NCBI GenBank assembly: GCA_035578155.1 | Contig: JAPWDM010000016.1 | Location: 6,792,005-6,856,004 of the forward strand | DNA: 64,000 bases | Source: Brachynemurus nebulosus | Lineage: Eukaryota > Arthropoda > Insecta > Neuroptera > Myrmeleontidae | Direction: 5' to 3' | Shown: positions 1 to 12,848 of the stretch, piece after piece | Layout: every line of letters starts with the position of its first letter | Position numbering within the stretch: position 1 is the first letter of the stretch | Translations under genes and position numbers: made by a program | Notes under the pieces: model-generated | The model's database searches: none | Told to the model about the DNA's origin: nothing | The model's input: only the letters and a program-made list of their open reading frames with translations

Positions 1-1379
1 AGTATTATTCAAAAAGCTTTTTGGATATATATATTTATATTTAAAAGTGTATCTGTCCTTATAAGATGGGGTTAGGTACACACGGATCTTTTTTCCAATT
101 TCAATAGAGTCGACTCTCGTTAAATTAAGCCTGCGATAATTCGAACCTCTCTATAAATCAAAGTTATCACGAGTTCCCTACAAAATTTCTTTATATTTCA
201 AACTAAATCAATACATTTTTATACAAGCTGTGGCTGCATTTAAGTTAAAATATTTTAGTTAAAAAGTTATAGATTTCGCGGGACGTGGTTAAATGACTTA
301 AAAGTTACTCAGAAGTAGTTACAGGAAATCTAATGAATCAATACTAGCGATTAACAATAATAGATTTATATTCTAAAATAAAATATTAAAATTACAGAAT
401 TGAAACCAATTTGGGCCAATTAAAGTTACATAGAAATTTATGTTTCAACAATGAAAATTATAAATACTATAAAATTCTTATAATCTATAATATTACATAT
501 GCAAGCCGATTTGGGTGTGGTTGGGGGACTATCGTAAGTTATATGAAAATACCTAAAAATATCTTTTGGGTATTTTCATATAACTTACGTATAACAATTG
601 TTAATTCGAATTTTAGTAAAATACCGAATCGGGTTGCATATGTGGATTAAATATTAAGAAAGGAAATGCGTATCACCTCTTCCTGAGAAATACACAAAGC
701 ACAACACAAAATCAAATCTTTAACAACTTTCCACTTTAAAAGTACATTACTGAATGAATTATATCGACCCGTTTTTGGACCTCAAGCGTCGTTAGGGTAC
801 TCCCCTTACCTGCTTCATTAATCGTTCGATTTCATATTTCCGGCGTTTCGCTGATTTAACGATTTAATCAAAGACTTCATTATTTTACTTCCAACTATTC
901 ACTTCTAGATTAACCTGTACAGTAGTATTCATCAATATGTTTACAGTATGTTACAATGTGGTTAGAAAGTGGGTACTGTAGCGGGCATAATTTAGAATAT
1001 ATTACACAACTTCTAACTTGTACATATCATCGTACACGAGCCTTTGTTTTTGTTATTGTCAAACCATTTGATATTTCAAACACTCGATACTTCGTAGTAT
1101 TTTAAGAGTCCCTCGAGTTTCGAATTAAGGAGAATCGGCTGTAGTACCTGTTTGTTTCACGAAATCATTAAAGTTATACAAATTTAAGCCAATATTACTT
1201 GAAAGTGGTTGAAAAAGAAAACATAAATGCCTTAGTATATTTAGTGTATGCATTGACCTTTGACCCGGCACGTACAACGCACATATATCAAAATTTGTTG
1301 CTGAAATTTGACCTCAACACTCGCTCATACTGTTGTGATATTATATGTTAATATTATATATGAATCTATATGCAAACAT
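1..1379. other. AT-rich DNA, no gene recognised
   Basis: No open frame here resembles a protein family I know, and base composition is uniformly AT-rich. The only structure seen is the small foldback at 495-643. The last part grades into the degenerate Polinton terminal repeat that begins near 1380. Confidence 0.6.
495..643. repeat. Short foldback hairpin (MITE-like)
   Basis: Outer arms 495-515 and about 625-643 are imperfect inverted copies carrying the core CATATGCAA. An inner pair of perfect 21-bp arms lies at 533-553 and 569-589 around a 15-nt loop. The nested symmetry suggests a small foldback element. No target duplication was found. Confidence 0.6.
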
Positions 1380-2304
1380 ATCATGAAAATACATTATCCT
1401 GAGTCAGCTAAAAAATCTTAAATAAACAAACTGAACTTAAAATAAACAAATTAATCTTATAAAGCGCTAAATAGAAACAAAAAATCCCCCTGAGGTAGAG
1501 TTGACACCCGATTTTCGGTAGTACAGTAGCGGTCTGAAATCTGGACTATGAAGTCTGGACCCTGGGGTCTGAAGTTAGTTTTAAAATCACGATTGGGGCT
1601 CAAAATCTAGCGCTTGGTACAGTACCCCCACAAAATTTATCGTTAGCGGTCGAGTCAAATTTTCGTTTAAGATGACGCAATTAAGCGAGGTTAAAGGCCA
1701 AGGCTTGTACGTATACAACATAAATACAGTACGCTTCAAAAAGTGATCGGACACTTTTTTGGTCAGAGAGTCTACACTTTTGGAACGGCAGTGTACCAAA
1801 AATTTCAGTTCAGTACGATGTCAAAAGTTCGGGGCCACCCTTTGGGTTAGAGTAACCCTACATTTTTGATGCGGTAGTGTACCCAGGCTCTCAACTTGTA
1901 GTCTAAAATTCAGTCTGCGCATGCGTTGTGTACTAAAATTCAGACCGCGCATGCGTCATGTACTAAAATTCAGTCTGCGCATGCGTTAGGTTTGGATTTA
2001 AAAACTACGTTAGCGCTGGTGGGTAATGGGTTAACACAAATTGAAATTGTGATCAAATTGTAATGACGCATAATGGGTTAACTTAAATTAATTTGGTTGC
2101 GGGTGATGGCTCATCTCTTAGGAATTTCAAGACCAAAGTATGAACAAGTGTTGGGGTCAAATGTCAAGGTTTGCACATCGATACATTTTGATGACTCATC
2201 AGTTCGGAATGTGTAGTACCTTAAAGTCACGATTTCAAACATTGGCAAAAGGGTTCAAATTGCTTAGTTGTACGGTGCCCCAGAACTGTCCTAGCTCTCC
2301 TACT
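1380..2304 (+). repeat. Degenerate solo Polinton terminal repeat
   Basis: This stretch is a diverged copy of the right terminal inverted repeat of the Polinton at 18551-33660, in the same orientation as that right arm. Shared landmarks in the same order are the AAATCTTAAATAAAC motif, the CCCCTGAGGTA box, repeated GTGTACC and TCAAAAGT boxes, three tandem copies of a 30-bp unit containing GCGCATGCGT (1915-1990), and a terminal CTACT near 2300. No Polinton gene is attached, so this is a solo end or a remnant of an older copy. Confidence 0.75.
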
Positions 2305-2547
2305 AATTTATATAGACAACTTCTGAGCGTAGAAATGTGAAATTTTACGCAGATGTACGTTAAGAAAGGATTTTTAGAAATCTGTCTTACAAGGGGGTAA
2401 AATGAAAAATTATATAAAAAATCTTTGGGTTTAAAAACTTGAAATTTTGCCTCCAACTGCTTTACTTTTTTATTCATTCTTCTTTTTCTCCATTTCATCT
2501 TGTTTTTACCGTTTTAGCTTATTTTTTTAATAAACTAAAAAACCAAA

Positions 2548-4029
2548 AACGTCGTGAGCAGCGGGGCCCCATCACGGAAGTCGAATTTTTCCCTTCATCC
2601 TCAGTATCTCCAAGATATTTAAATGTGAATGAAAGGCTACAAGCGAATTATCATTTTGGTGGTTTCAAAACTGATGATGAGTGTTCGGCTGATCGAGGAA
2701 TTTAAAAAGACTTGAATCTACTATTTTCATTTTTTCGAAAACTACGCAGTCACAAACGTTTTTATGAACATATTGAAAATTTGCAAATTATTTCCGATCA
2801 ACTGAGTACCCGAAAGCATATACCTATCTCTAAAAAAGCTTTTCAAGCATTTAATTTTTTTTAACTATGACGCACCCGGAAATTAATTCTGAAAAAATTA
2901 TATGTTGCCTGGATCATAGTAAGAAGGTGGCAAAAAGATTTTGATAACTATACCATAGCTACAAGTTGATAAAAAAAAAAGTTAAACAATTATTTTTGGG
3001 AGGGGCAGAGGATAGGAGGCTATACTTTTTTGAAGCTGAAAATATTTTCTGAGACATACTGACACATATAAAAACTTCAACGAAATCCGTCAAGCCATTC
3101 AAAAGATTTTTCGACTTGCAAAAAATAATTTCTTACTCACAAGCGGTAAATTTTTAATGACTGAAATTCAGTAAATTTCAATTTTATGTCGACAGCAGCT
3201 ATCAGCAAAAAGAATTAACACAATTCAAATTCAATAGAAACACATACGTACAAGGGCATTCCTACCCATGCTTACTTGCCAATACCCATTGTGTTTTTTT
3301 TTTCTTAAATATTAAAAATGGGACTTGAAGATATTTTTTCTTTCCAAAAAATCCAAAATTCCTACATTATAAGTATAAAACACATACCTATAGTATTTTT
3401 AAATTACTCAATATTTATGTATTGCATTTGTTATAAAAGTAAATTCATTTTTTTTTAAATTGTTAAAATTACTATGCGCCTACTTGTATTAGAATACAAA
3501 TAAAGAATTTAAAACACATTTAACAATACCATTGAATTCCAATGTAAAATGGGAGAAGTGGGGGGGGGGGGGAAATTAATGTGGAGTCCCTAAAAGGCAC
3601 TAGCTGGATACTAACTCAATACACGTAAAAAATTTCAGCCCTCTAGGTTCACTTAGAGAGTCTCTAGACATGCTAGCAAAAAGCAAAAAAATCAAGGAAA
3701 TATTGACATAAAAACCGTGAGGGTAAGGGTTAAAAATTAGAATCTCCAAAAAGCAGTGGCTGGTTATTAACTTAACCTATACACAAAATTTCAGCCCTCT
3801 AGGTTTATTTGGGGAGATTTTGACCCGAACGAAACTTAAAAACAAGAAAAATCATGTTCTTTTTGGTATAAAAATGGTGGCGGTATGGGTTAAAAGCTGA
3901 GACCCCCAAAGGCCACCCGCTCGATACTAACTTAATCCGAATGCATAATTTCAGCCCTCTAGGTTTATTTAGGTGACCTATGCGAGTGGTACAAACTCCG
4001 AAAACGTCAAAAAAGCATGAAATTGTAAC
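2548..4029 (+). repeat. Dispersed repeat family A, copy 1
   Basis: This is the first of six related copies in the window. Ordered landmarks are CGTGAGCAGCGG and CCATCACGGAAGTCG, a GGGCATTCCTACCCATGCTT box, a CGCCTACTTGTATT box, AAATGGGAGAAGTGGGG, and then subrepeats about 150 bp apart that each carry CAGCCCTCTAGGTT. It encodes no recognisable protein. It may be a non-autonomous element or a complex satellite; its ends are not defined. Confidence 0.7.
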
Positions 4030-4827
4030 TTAAAAAAAAAATTTCCTTTCATTTTCGGTATTGAATGTCTACAAGCGAAATGTAATTGAAAGTCCACAAG
4101 CGATTTGTCATTTTGATGGTTTCACAACTGATGATGAGTGTCCGGTTGATCGGGGCTTTAAAAAAAGGTTTTAAGTTTTTAAGGGCTGAATCAAAGTAAA
4201 TTTCAATTTTGTGTCGATAGCAGTTAGCATGGAAAAGGCCAACACAATTCGTACGAGGGCATTCCTACCCATGCTTCTCCGCCAATTGCCTTTGTGTTTT
4301 ATTTTTAAATATTAAAAAATTAACTTAAATAGTAAACTGGAAGGCCTTTATGAAGATATTTTTTCTTTCCAAAAAAATCCAAAATTCCTAATTTATAAAT
4401 AAACAGTGACTTTAATAACATTTTTAAATTACTCAATATGTATGTATTTCATTTGTTATGAAACTAAGTTCACTTTTTTTAAATTTTTTAAAATTAATAT
4501 TCGCCTACTTGTATTTAGAATAAAAGTAATGCATTTAAAACACATTTAACAATAGCATTGAATTCCGATGTAAAAATGGGAGAAGTGGGGGGAAAAGTAA
4601 TGTGATGTGTACTCACTAGAAGGTACTAGCTGGATACTAACTGATTACACGTACAAAATTTCATCCCTCTAGGTTTCCTCAGAGAGTCTCCAGACGTGTT
4701 AGAAAACAAGCAAAAAAAATTAAGGAAATATTGGCGTAAAAATCGTGGGGTAAGGGTTAAAAGTTGAAACCTCCAAAAAGAAGTGTCTTAATTAACTTAA
4801 CCTGTACACAAAATTTCAGCCCTCCAG

Positions 4828-4926
<99 letters not shown>

Positions 4927-5480
4927 CATTTTTTTTACAGAATCGTATTCTACGGGTCCGAAAACTGATAGCGCCCCTACTCTCGCCTCTCGCCGTTCTT
5001 ATCGCGTAGGCTGTATAAGTCTAATTTTTTCAAGCAAAAATTCGACTAATTAGGGCGTGGGCGTAAAACTTAAAACCTCCAAAAAGCTCAACCTAGGTAC
5101 GAACTTTATCAACGAACCAAATTTCAACCCTCTGCGTTAATTCTGGGGGCTGTGGGCGTGTTAGATCCAGCCAAAATCGTTTTTTTTTTCCTCTACTCCC
5201 TCTAAATCAACCTAGGAAGCTGAATTTTGGATATGTTGTAGATAATTGACCGATACATTATTTCCAACCGGTTTGGAAAAGCTTTAGTGTTTTACATAAT
5301 CATATTCTACATAATCGTGTTGTGTTCTACGGGTCCGAAAACGGATAGCGCCCCTACTCTCGCCTCTCGCCGTTCTTATCGTATGGGCTGTAGTAGTGTA
5401 ATTTTTTCAGTTGAGTCGATAAAATGTAGCTGGTCGATAAAACGAATTTTTAAAAGGATTTTAACGAAATTTCTCTAGAT
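4030..5480 (+). repeat. Dispersed repeat family A, copy 2
   Basis: Same ordered landmarks as copy 1, directly following it. The copy is split by a long (TA)n array at 4831-4922. Beyond the array lies the distal family A box containing CGCCCCTACTCTCGCCTCTC, seen at 4970-5000 and again at 5350-5375. The array sits at a similar place in the minus-strand copy near 16685, so it may belong to the repeat. Confidence 0.7.
4831..4922. repeat. (TA)n microsatellite
   Basis: About 92 bp of uninterrupted AT dinucleotides inside family A copy 2. Confidence 0.95.
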
Positions 5481-6184
5481 ATTTATTTAATTCAATAACA
5501 ATAATACGAGCCCTTGCCGAAAAAAAAATTGACCACACCAATTTTGAGAAAAACTATTTCAAAGTTTTGTAATTTTAACATGAGCTCTTATGGGAAAACT
5601 CTTTTTTTCTTAATAAAATGAAAACGTGTCAAGGGAATTTGATAAAAATTTAATATGTTATAAAATACAAAGTTACAAACCATATTTAATAAGAAATAAA
5701 AATTATTCGTCAAGCCGTTTTTGAAATATAATTTATAAAAATCATTTTACAATGTTTTTACAACGCTTTTTTAACAATATTTTTATATTGCTACAACATA
5801 GGCGGGCGGATACTCAAAAAAACAAGTGGCTTACAAATATAATCACTGAAGAATATTAATACATATAGACCCAAGAGCCAATGGTATGAAAATCCCTGTC
5901 ATCGAACACCCTCATAATTTAAGTGAAATTAGAAAGTAAATATACCCAAAAATATAAAGAAGTCGGTCGCCCGTAATTAATCCTGGACAAATTGCCGTAA
6001 TTAAGCGAATAATCATAAAATACATTTTTTGAAGTTTTAAATTGTCAAATAATTTCAAAAAATTAATAATCAACAATTTTTTTCATAGTTACAAAAAGTA
6101 AACAGTTTTTCCCTAGCTACAAAATAATACAGTTCAAGACCCCACGACTCTTTGTCTATTTGTATTATATTTTTTACAAATATA
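5481..6184. other. AT-rich spacer, no gene seen
   Basis: Low-complexity AT-rich DNA between two family A copies. No coding similarity or clear repeat structure was recognised. Confidence 0.6.
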
Positions 6185-7560
6185 TGAAAAAAACGCCGTG
6201 AGCAGCGGAGCCCCATCACGGAAGTCGAATTTTTCCTTTCATCTTCGGTATTGAGTGGTCTACCAGCGAAATATAATTGAAAGTCCACAAGCGATTTGTA
6301 ATTTTGGTGGTTTCAAAAACTGATGATGAGTGTCCGGTTGATCGGGGCTTTAAAAAAAGGTTTTAAGTTTTTAAGGGCTGAATCTCAGTAAATTTAAATT
6401 TTGTGCCGATAGCAGTTAACAGGGAAAAAGCCAACACAATTCGTACGAGGGCATTTCTATCCATGCTTATCCGTCAATTGCCTTTGTGTTTTATTTTTAA
6501 ATATTAAAAAAGGAACTTAAATAGTAAACTGGAAGGCTTTTATGAAGATATTTTTTCTTTCCAAAAAAATCCAAAATTTCTATTTTATAAATAATAAAAA
6601 TCCAAAATTCCTAATTTATAAATAAACAGTGACTTTAATAACATTTTCAAATTACTTAATATGTATGTATTTCATTTGTTAAAAAATTGTATTCACTTTT
6701 TTTAAAATTTTTTAAAATTACTATTCGCCTACTTGTATTTAGAATAAAAGTAATGCATTTAAAACACATTTAACAATAGCATTCAATTCCGATGTAAAAA
6801 TGGAAGAAGTGGGGGGAAAAATAATGTGGACTCCCTAAAAGGTACTAGCTGGATACTAACTGAATACACGTACAAAATTTCATCCCTCTAGGTTTCCTTA
6901 GAGAGTCTCTAGACGTGTTAGAAAACAAGCAAAAAAATTAAGGAAATATTGGCGTAAAAATCGTGGGGGTAAGGGTTAAAAGTTGAAACCCCCAAAAAAC
7001 AGTGTCTGGCTATTAGCTTAACCTGTACACAAAATTACAGCCCTCTAGGTTTATTTGGGGAGATTTTGACCCGAACGAAACTGTTAAAAAAATAAAACCT
7101 CCAAAATATTAAAACCGCAAATATTAAAACCTCCAAAAAGCACAACCTAGGTACGAACTTTATCAACACACCAAATTTCAACCCTCTTAATTCTGGGGGG
7201 CTGGGGGGCTGTTAGATCCAGCGAAAATCGTTTTTCCCCCCTCTACTCCCACCAAATCATCCTAGGAAGCTGAATTTTGGATATGTTGTAGATAATTGAC
7301 CGAAACATTATTTCCAACCGGTTTGGAAAAGTTTTATTGCTTTTCCGCCCTCCACCACCCCCTTAAAAGTTGAGTCGGATCAAAAATTTTCCCAAAATTT
7401 GACCCCACTTTGATAGTATGAGGTGCCTCGAAAATAAATCAGACATTTTTTTTCTACATATTCGTGTTCTACGGGTCCGAAAACGGATAGCGCCCCTACT
7501 CTCGCCTCTCACCGTTCTTGTCGTATAGACTGTATAAGTCTAATTTTTCAAGGAAAAATT
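6185..7560 (+). repeat. Dispersed repeat family A, copy 3
   Basis: A nearly complete copy with all landmarks: the GTGAGCAGCGGAGCCCCATC start box, the missing-array variant of the CCCTCTAGGTT subrepeats, and the distal CGCCCCTACTCTCGCCTCTC box at about 7490. A local duplication of ATCCAAAAT..CTAATTTATAAA is visible near 6570-6625. Here the TA array found in copy 2 is absent. Confidence 0.7.
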
Positions 7561-7574
7561 CGACTAAAAAGACG

Positions 7575-8095
7575 TTGCTTCCGTCATAAAACATCCTATT
7601 AAAATTTATAAGGAAGACAAATAAATATATGAATAATTTCACAATATATAGGCTGCCGTATCTTGTGTTAAATACTTCGGTATGACGGTATTGGTGGTAT
7701 ATCACAAATGGTATTGGCGATATCGCCATCACAAAACATCACAGTGAAATTTATGTGAAATATACGAATAGACGAAAGTGTTTAGTTTCATAATTAACAG
7801 GTCGGCCTTACCGAATCTTGTATTAAATAATGCGGCGACCTACTTCAAAGTATCGTATTGGCAGTAAATCGCCCGTCATAAAACATCCGAATGAAATTTA
7901 TGTGGAATATAGATAAAACTGTCTAGTTTCATAATATACAGGTCGCCCTTATCGAATCCTGTATTAAATACTCGGGCGACCTACTTTAAAGTATCGTACT
8001 GGTGACCTGTATATTGTGAAACTACATTTATACTTTTATCTATATTCCACACAAATTTCATTCGCATATTTTATGATGGTAATACCGCTATAATA
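7575..8095. repeat. Tandem ~150-bp repeat ending in an inverted unit
   Basis: Three direct units share, in order, CATAAAACATCC, AAATTTATGTGGAATATA, a CAGGTCG box, and CTTCAAAGTATCGTA (about 7575-7730, 7731-7869 and 7870-8005). A fourth, partial unit at 8003-8090 is inverted, with ATATTCCACACAAATTTCAT as the mirror of the second box. The result is a tandem array capped by a palindrome. Confidence 0.65.
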
Positions 8096-8099
8096 TTAT

Positions 8100-8790
8100 T
8101 TGCGATGGATCTAACACGCATCCCCCAGAATTAACGCAGAGGGTTGAAATTTGGTGTGTTGATAAAGTTCGTACCTAGGTTGTGCTTTTTGGAGGTTTTA
8201 ATATTTTACCCCCACCCCCCTCATTTTTAAGCTACAATTTCATGCATTTTTGACGTTTTCGAAGTTTGTACCACTCGCACAGGTCACCCAAATAAACCTA
8301 AAGGGCTGAAATTTTGTATTCGGATTGAGTTGGTAGTAAGGGGGTGCCTTTTGGGGGTCTTAGCTTTTAACCCTTGCCCCCACCATTTTTATACCAAAAC
8401 GAACATGATTTTTCTTGTTTTTTAACCGTTTCGTTCGGGTCAAAATCTCTCCAAATAAGCCTAGAGAGCTGAAATTTTGTGTACAGGTTAGGCTAATAGC
8501 CAGCCACTGCTTTTTGGAGGTTTTAACTTTTAACCCTTACCCCCACGATTTTTACGCCAATATTTCCTTAATTTTTTTGCTTGTTTTCTAACACGTCTAG
8601 AGACTACGTGTATTGAGTTAGTATCCAGCTAGTGCCTTTTAGGGATTCCACATTACTTTTCCCCCGACTTCTCCCATTTTTACATCGGAATACAATGATA
8701 TTGTTAAATGTGTTTTAAATGCATTATTTTTATTCTAAATACAAGTAGGCGAATAGTAATTTTAAAAAATTTAAAAAATACTCCTGTCAC
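8100..8790 (-). repeat. Dispersed repeat family A, copy 4 (inverted)
   Basis: Family A landmarks appear in reverse complement and reverse order: the AACCTCC / GGTTGTGC box, AAATAAACCTA...GGGCTGAAATT subrepeats, the reverse of the GGGAGAAGTGGGG box near 8675, and the reverse of the CGCCTACTTGTATT box near 8740. It ends abruptly against satellite DNA at about 8790. Confidence 0.7.
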
Positions 8791-9090
8791 AGCACCTGCA
8801 TAACATAGCGAATTTCCAAATATTGGGCACTGGCGGATTTCATGTAAGGCCTGTACCTATTTAAAATAGTTTAGCTTTCTAAGAGTAAAAGAATTTTTAA
8901 AATCGGCTGGGTAATTAGTTTTGGCATTTTTGGGGACCCAAGAACCCGAACGGATTTTGCGCAGCATAGTTGTATCCATCTAAAATAATTTAGTTCTCTA
9001 GCAGTGAGAAATTTTTAGAATCCGTTCGGTAGCTTATTACTGGCGTTTTCGGATCTGCAAGATCCCAGTGAACCTCATTAAAAAATCAGC
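8791..9090. repeat. 120-bp satellite, short block
   Basis: Roughly two diverged units of the satellite best seen at 17075-17925, with the recurring core of a TTTAGCTCT-like box, a GTGAAAAAATTTT-like box and a following GGACC/TTACATAA-like box. The block ends at the TA array flanking the transposon at 9186. Confidence 0.6.
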
Positions 9091-9097
9091 TTGACCG

Positions 9098-9098
<1 letters not shown>

Positions 9099-9183
<85 letters not shown>

Positions 9184-9185
9184 TA
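9099..9185. repeat. (TA)n microsatellite, left flank of transposon
   Basis: About 85 bp of TA dinucleotides that directly abut the left terminus (TGTTACG) of the element at 9186-11677. Confidence 0.9.
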
Positions 9186-9477
9186 TGTTACGCTCAAAGA
9201 TCGAAATCGCTCATTGAGCGAAAAAATCGACCACAACGCGTTGTCGTTATTTAAAATCAGCCACAACACGAAATTCGCGTCGTGGCTTTGTAAGATTTGA
9301 CCACAATGCGACGTGGTCATTTACAAAAGCCACAACGCATTCTAGGCCGTTAGCTGATGCAATTGTGACACGACGGATAGGTTGTTATTTGTCAACTGGC
9401 GCATTACAATCAAGTACCGTTGAATTTGTATTCATTGTTGATTGTTATTTCCAAGTGTAAAAATCAGTGCGCTAATC

Positions 9478-10437
9478 ATGGCTAATAAAAAAAATGTATT
9501 TAATGATAAATTGGATGAGTTTATAAAGCCAAATTCCGTTCGCAGTCTTTTCATTAGTAACGAACGATACCAAACGTTACTTCAAGAAACAAAGGAAGCT
9601 CGACTTCTCAAAAAAAGTAATCAACCCCTATCGTCAAAACATTATCGTCGTCTTAAACGATATGATGTTTTAAAAATAAGTGACACGGAAAAATTGATTG
9701 AATATGGATCTGATAGTATTTGTGATTCAAAAATCCATTATTTTTGTAAGGTTGATGAACTGTTTGGAAAACGCACATATTAACATCGGACACAAACGGA
9801 CACGAGGTAAGTAGTAAGTAAACTTAACAAAGAAGTGGAAAATTTTGTCTTTTTAAATTTTTGTCTTTTTAAATCTTTGAAAATGTGCTAAAACCGATCA
9901 GGAAAAACAAGCACAAAAAATGGTTTCATTATCCAACTCAAGATTTCCTGGAGTTGAAGTTGGATCTAATGTTTTAGTTGGGGTACCTGTGTTGAGTGGG
10001 GACGTGCAGCTCCCAGAAATGTTTTAGCTGTTGTAATGGGCATTAATCTGTCAGGACTTTATCAGTTAGGAAACAAAGAAGGTGTTCTAGATCGACTTTA
10101 TGCCCGTAACGAATTTATAGTTTCTGAGAATAATTTTATTGACATTGAGGACGTTCCCTCAACTTCATTAACACTTCGCTCAGCATCGATGCTTTTATCT
10201 GGAAGAAGGCAAGGATTTGTCAGCTGTAATTGCAAAAGATACTGCATTGATAAAAATGCAAATGTCGTTCAAAGAACGTACAGTGCAATTCTAAATGTCA
10301 CGGTAATAGTTCTTTTAAGAATAAATAGCTTTGTAATATCTATTTCTCATATTCTTATATTCTTTATCTCTATAAAAAAGATTAATTCATTAATTAAAGT
10401 TCCCGAACAAAATCATAATTTACTAGTTTAAAAATAT
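9478..10437 (+). pseudogene. Integrase-transposon protein remnant (KRBA2/SCAND3-like), core deleted
   Basis: The start at 9478 (MANKKNVFNDK) opens an N-terminal part ending in the family pattern SKHYRRLKRYDV ... YFCKVDELF, typical of the region just before the integrase core in KRAB-A-domain-protein-2/SCAND3-like transposon proteins. The next residues continue in another frame after 9770, up to a GTAAGTAG donor-like site at about 9806. The DDE core is absent. The distal part resumes at about 9895 and includes SGLYQLGNKEGVLDRLYARN (from about 10045), then a Cys-rich tail beginning CNCKRYC whose later cysteines lie in a shifted frame (about 10257-10310). Frameshifts are also seen near 9990. It is dead as an integrase. 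Confidence 0.7.
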
Positions 10438-10485
10438 TGCTAATTAAGTTTTTTTTTTTTAAATACTGAGATCTCGAACACTTAA

Positions 10486-11228
10486 GGGGGTATTCTAGTC
10501 AAGAGGCTTGATTTTGACGTGATTTTACGGGCGTAATAAAAAAAGAAAAGAAAAAACAGTAAACATTTTTAGTATTCATTTTTTAAATAGTTTTTTAATA
10601 GTTTTTTACTGATATTTGAAAAGTATAAAATGTCTGAAAATTCAGAAAAAATTCAAAATTGAAATAGGTACAGGCCGGCAAAATGGGGACTCAAAAAAAA
10701 GATGTCTCTTAGTTGACGTGATTTCAACCCTCTTGGTGATCTGAAACATAAAATTTTACTTAATTCTTAATAAACAAGGATGTAGAATTAGTTGAACCTA
10801 GCCGATTTGAAAAAATACATTTTTTCATAAAATGGCGTCCATTTAAAAAAAAAATCATTTTTTCGCCTCCTTTTTTCAACTTGGAAAATTTTTTTAAGAA
10901 TAGTAAAAAATTTAATTCCAAAAACCTCTGCGTGGAACCAATTTCGATAGTATTAAGAAGGTTTGTACCAAATTTCAAGTAGGTGCATTAGAATTTGAGA
11001 TATGTCAACCGTGTCGAAAAAAGTAGTTTCGAATATTTTATAATATATTAAAAATTTGAATTTAACACTGAAAAGATATACAGTACACCGAAAAAAATAA
11101 CTATAACTCCGAAAATAATTCGAATTTTCGTAAATCCTTTCACAGGCTTATTCTTAAAGGTCTAAACTTTGAAAATGTGGAAAAAAAGGAAAATTGATTT
11201 TTTCGAATTTCTAGACTAGAATACCCCC
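10486..11228. mobile_element. TTAA-flanked MITE nested in the Ginger-like element
   Basis: The terminal inverted repeat GGGGGTATTCTAGTC is mirrored by GACTAGAATACCCCC-type sequence at the right end. Flanking TTAA lies at 10482-10485 and 11229-11232, as produced by piggyBac-type transposition. The 743-bp interior is A/T homopolymer-rich and has no recognisable gene. It inserted into the host element after the end of its coding remnant. A related end (CTAGAGTAGCC...CCCCTT) is visible near 44830-44850. Confidence 0.75.
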
Positions 11229-11676
11229 TTAAACAGATTTTAATGCATGGCTATGTATTGCTTAAAAATAACTAATTTGCAATTCAGTAACTATATGGGA
11301 AATAATTTTGTTATGCTTACTAATGTAAGATCACGAATTCATAATGAATAAATAATTTAATGAAAGGCTTTTATTATTTAACATCCTGAATCCTATGCGT
11401 CAGTTGACGGATAACAACTTGTCCATCGTGTGACAATTGCATCAGCTAACCCTCTAAAACGCGTTGTGTCTTTTTTAAATGACCACGTCGCGTTGTGGTC
11501 AAATCTTATGAAAGTCACGACGCGAATTTCGGTTTTTTTGAGTTAGTCACAACGCGTTGTGGCTGTTTTTATAAGTGACACAACACGAATTTCGCGTTAT
11601 GGCTGATTTTAAATAACCGCAACGCGTTGTGGTCAATTTTTTCACTCAATGAGCGATTTCGATCTTTGACCGTAAC

Positions 11677-11931
<255 letters not shown>

Positions 11932-12124
11932 AGTAAAAAGGCAAAAGGGGCTATCCAATATAGTATAAATTTTACAGAAGAGACGAAATAGTGTGAAGAA
12001 TTTTTCTAAATTATCACAGATGGTTCCTTTTGCTTATTCTGTCAACTTTAGTATCCTTGAGTTAGTCAGTTAGTTTATTTGGATACTTTTGGGTCTTATG
12101 GGCCCTGACGGACCTGACATAATA

Positions 12125-12848
12125 CGAGGCATGTTTTTAAAGTAAGTACCGTTTTTAAATTACGCCGCCGCAGCGCTGCAGTTGCCGTTTAGCGCATGCG
12201 CGTAGTGTAGCTACATCAGTTGGGAAGCCACAGACGCCATTACGACATCGTTTGATCGAGTCTTCGTTTGTTTACGTGATTTTAAAATGCCGCCGACTAT
12301 CGCGAATCCCACCGACTGTGAAGTACGTGCTGTGATTCGTTTTCTCTGTGTTAAAGGCTTAAAAGCAATTGACATTCATCGTCAAATCAGTGAAGTTTAT
12401 AGTGAAAACATTATGAGTGAAGGGATGGTGCGGGAATGGGTTAGGGCCTTCAAAGATGGCCGCACAAACGTTCATGATGAGGAACGAAGTGGACGACCTT
12501 CAGTCATTACCGATGATCTCATTCAAAAAGTGGACTGTAAAGTGAAAGAGAACAGACGGTTCACAATTTCGTCCTTAGCTGAAAAATTTCCTGCTGTCTC
12601 AAGAAGTGTTCTCTACGAAATTGTGTCCGAACGTTTGTCACAACGTGCAGCAGTGGTTGTCCAGTCTGGCGGCAAGCTTCTTTGACGAAAGCTGGTCCCA
12701 AGACACGACAAGTGCCTTAATAATAATAGAAATTATGTAGAGAAGTAGAGGAAAGAATGCTCTTTCAGATAAATAAAGTTTTGTTTGAAAAATTTACTTG
12801 TTGATTTTTTTTATATCAAAACGGTACTTACTTTAAAAACATGCCTCG
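12125..12848 (+). mobile_element. Internally deleted mariner element
   Basis: About 32-bp terminal inverted repeats begin CGAGGCATGTTTTTAAAGTA at 12125 and are mirrored at the right end (…CATGCCTCG, 12848). TA target duplications lie at 12123-12124 and 12849-12850. The 724-bp length is about half that of a full mariner. The flanks are both 120-bp satellite, and intact satellite units elsewhere (17280-17530) give the pre-insertion site. Confidence 0.92.
12287..12755 (+). pseudogene. mariner transposase N-terminal fragment
   Basis: From the ATG at 12287 the frame gives about 115 residues of the paired helix-turn-helix DNA-binding region of a mariner transposase, with landmarks EVRAVIRFLCVKG, VREWVRAFKDGRTNVHDEER, SGRPSV and FTISSLAEKFP. 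After SERLSQ the frame jumps to non-homologous residues and stops at 12685. Remnants of the transposase C-terminus (FFDE, then a decayed tail to about 12755) follow in another frame. The deletion removed the whole DD(34)D catalytic domain, so the product could only bind the element ends. Confidence 0.9.
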
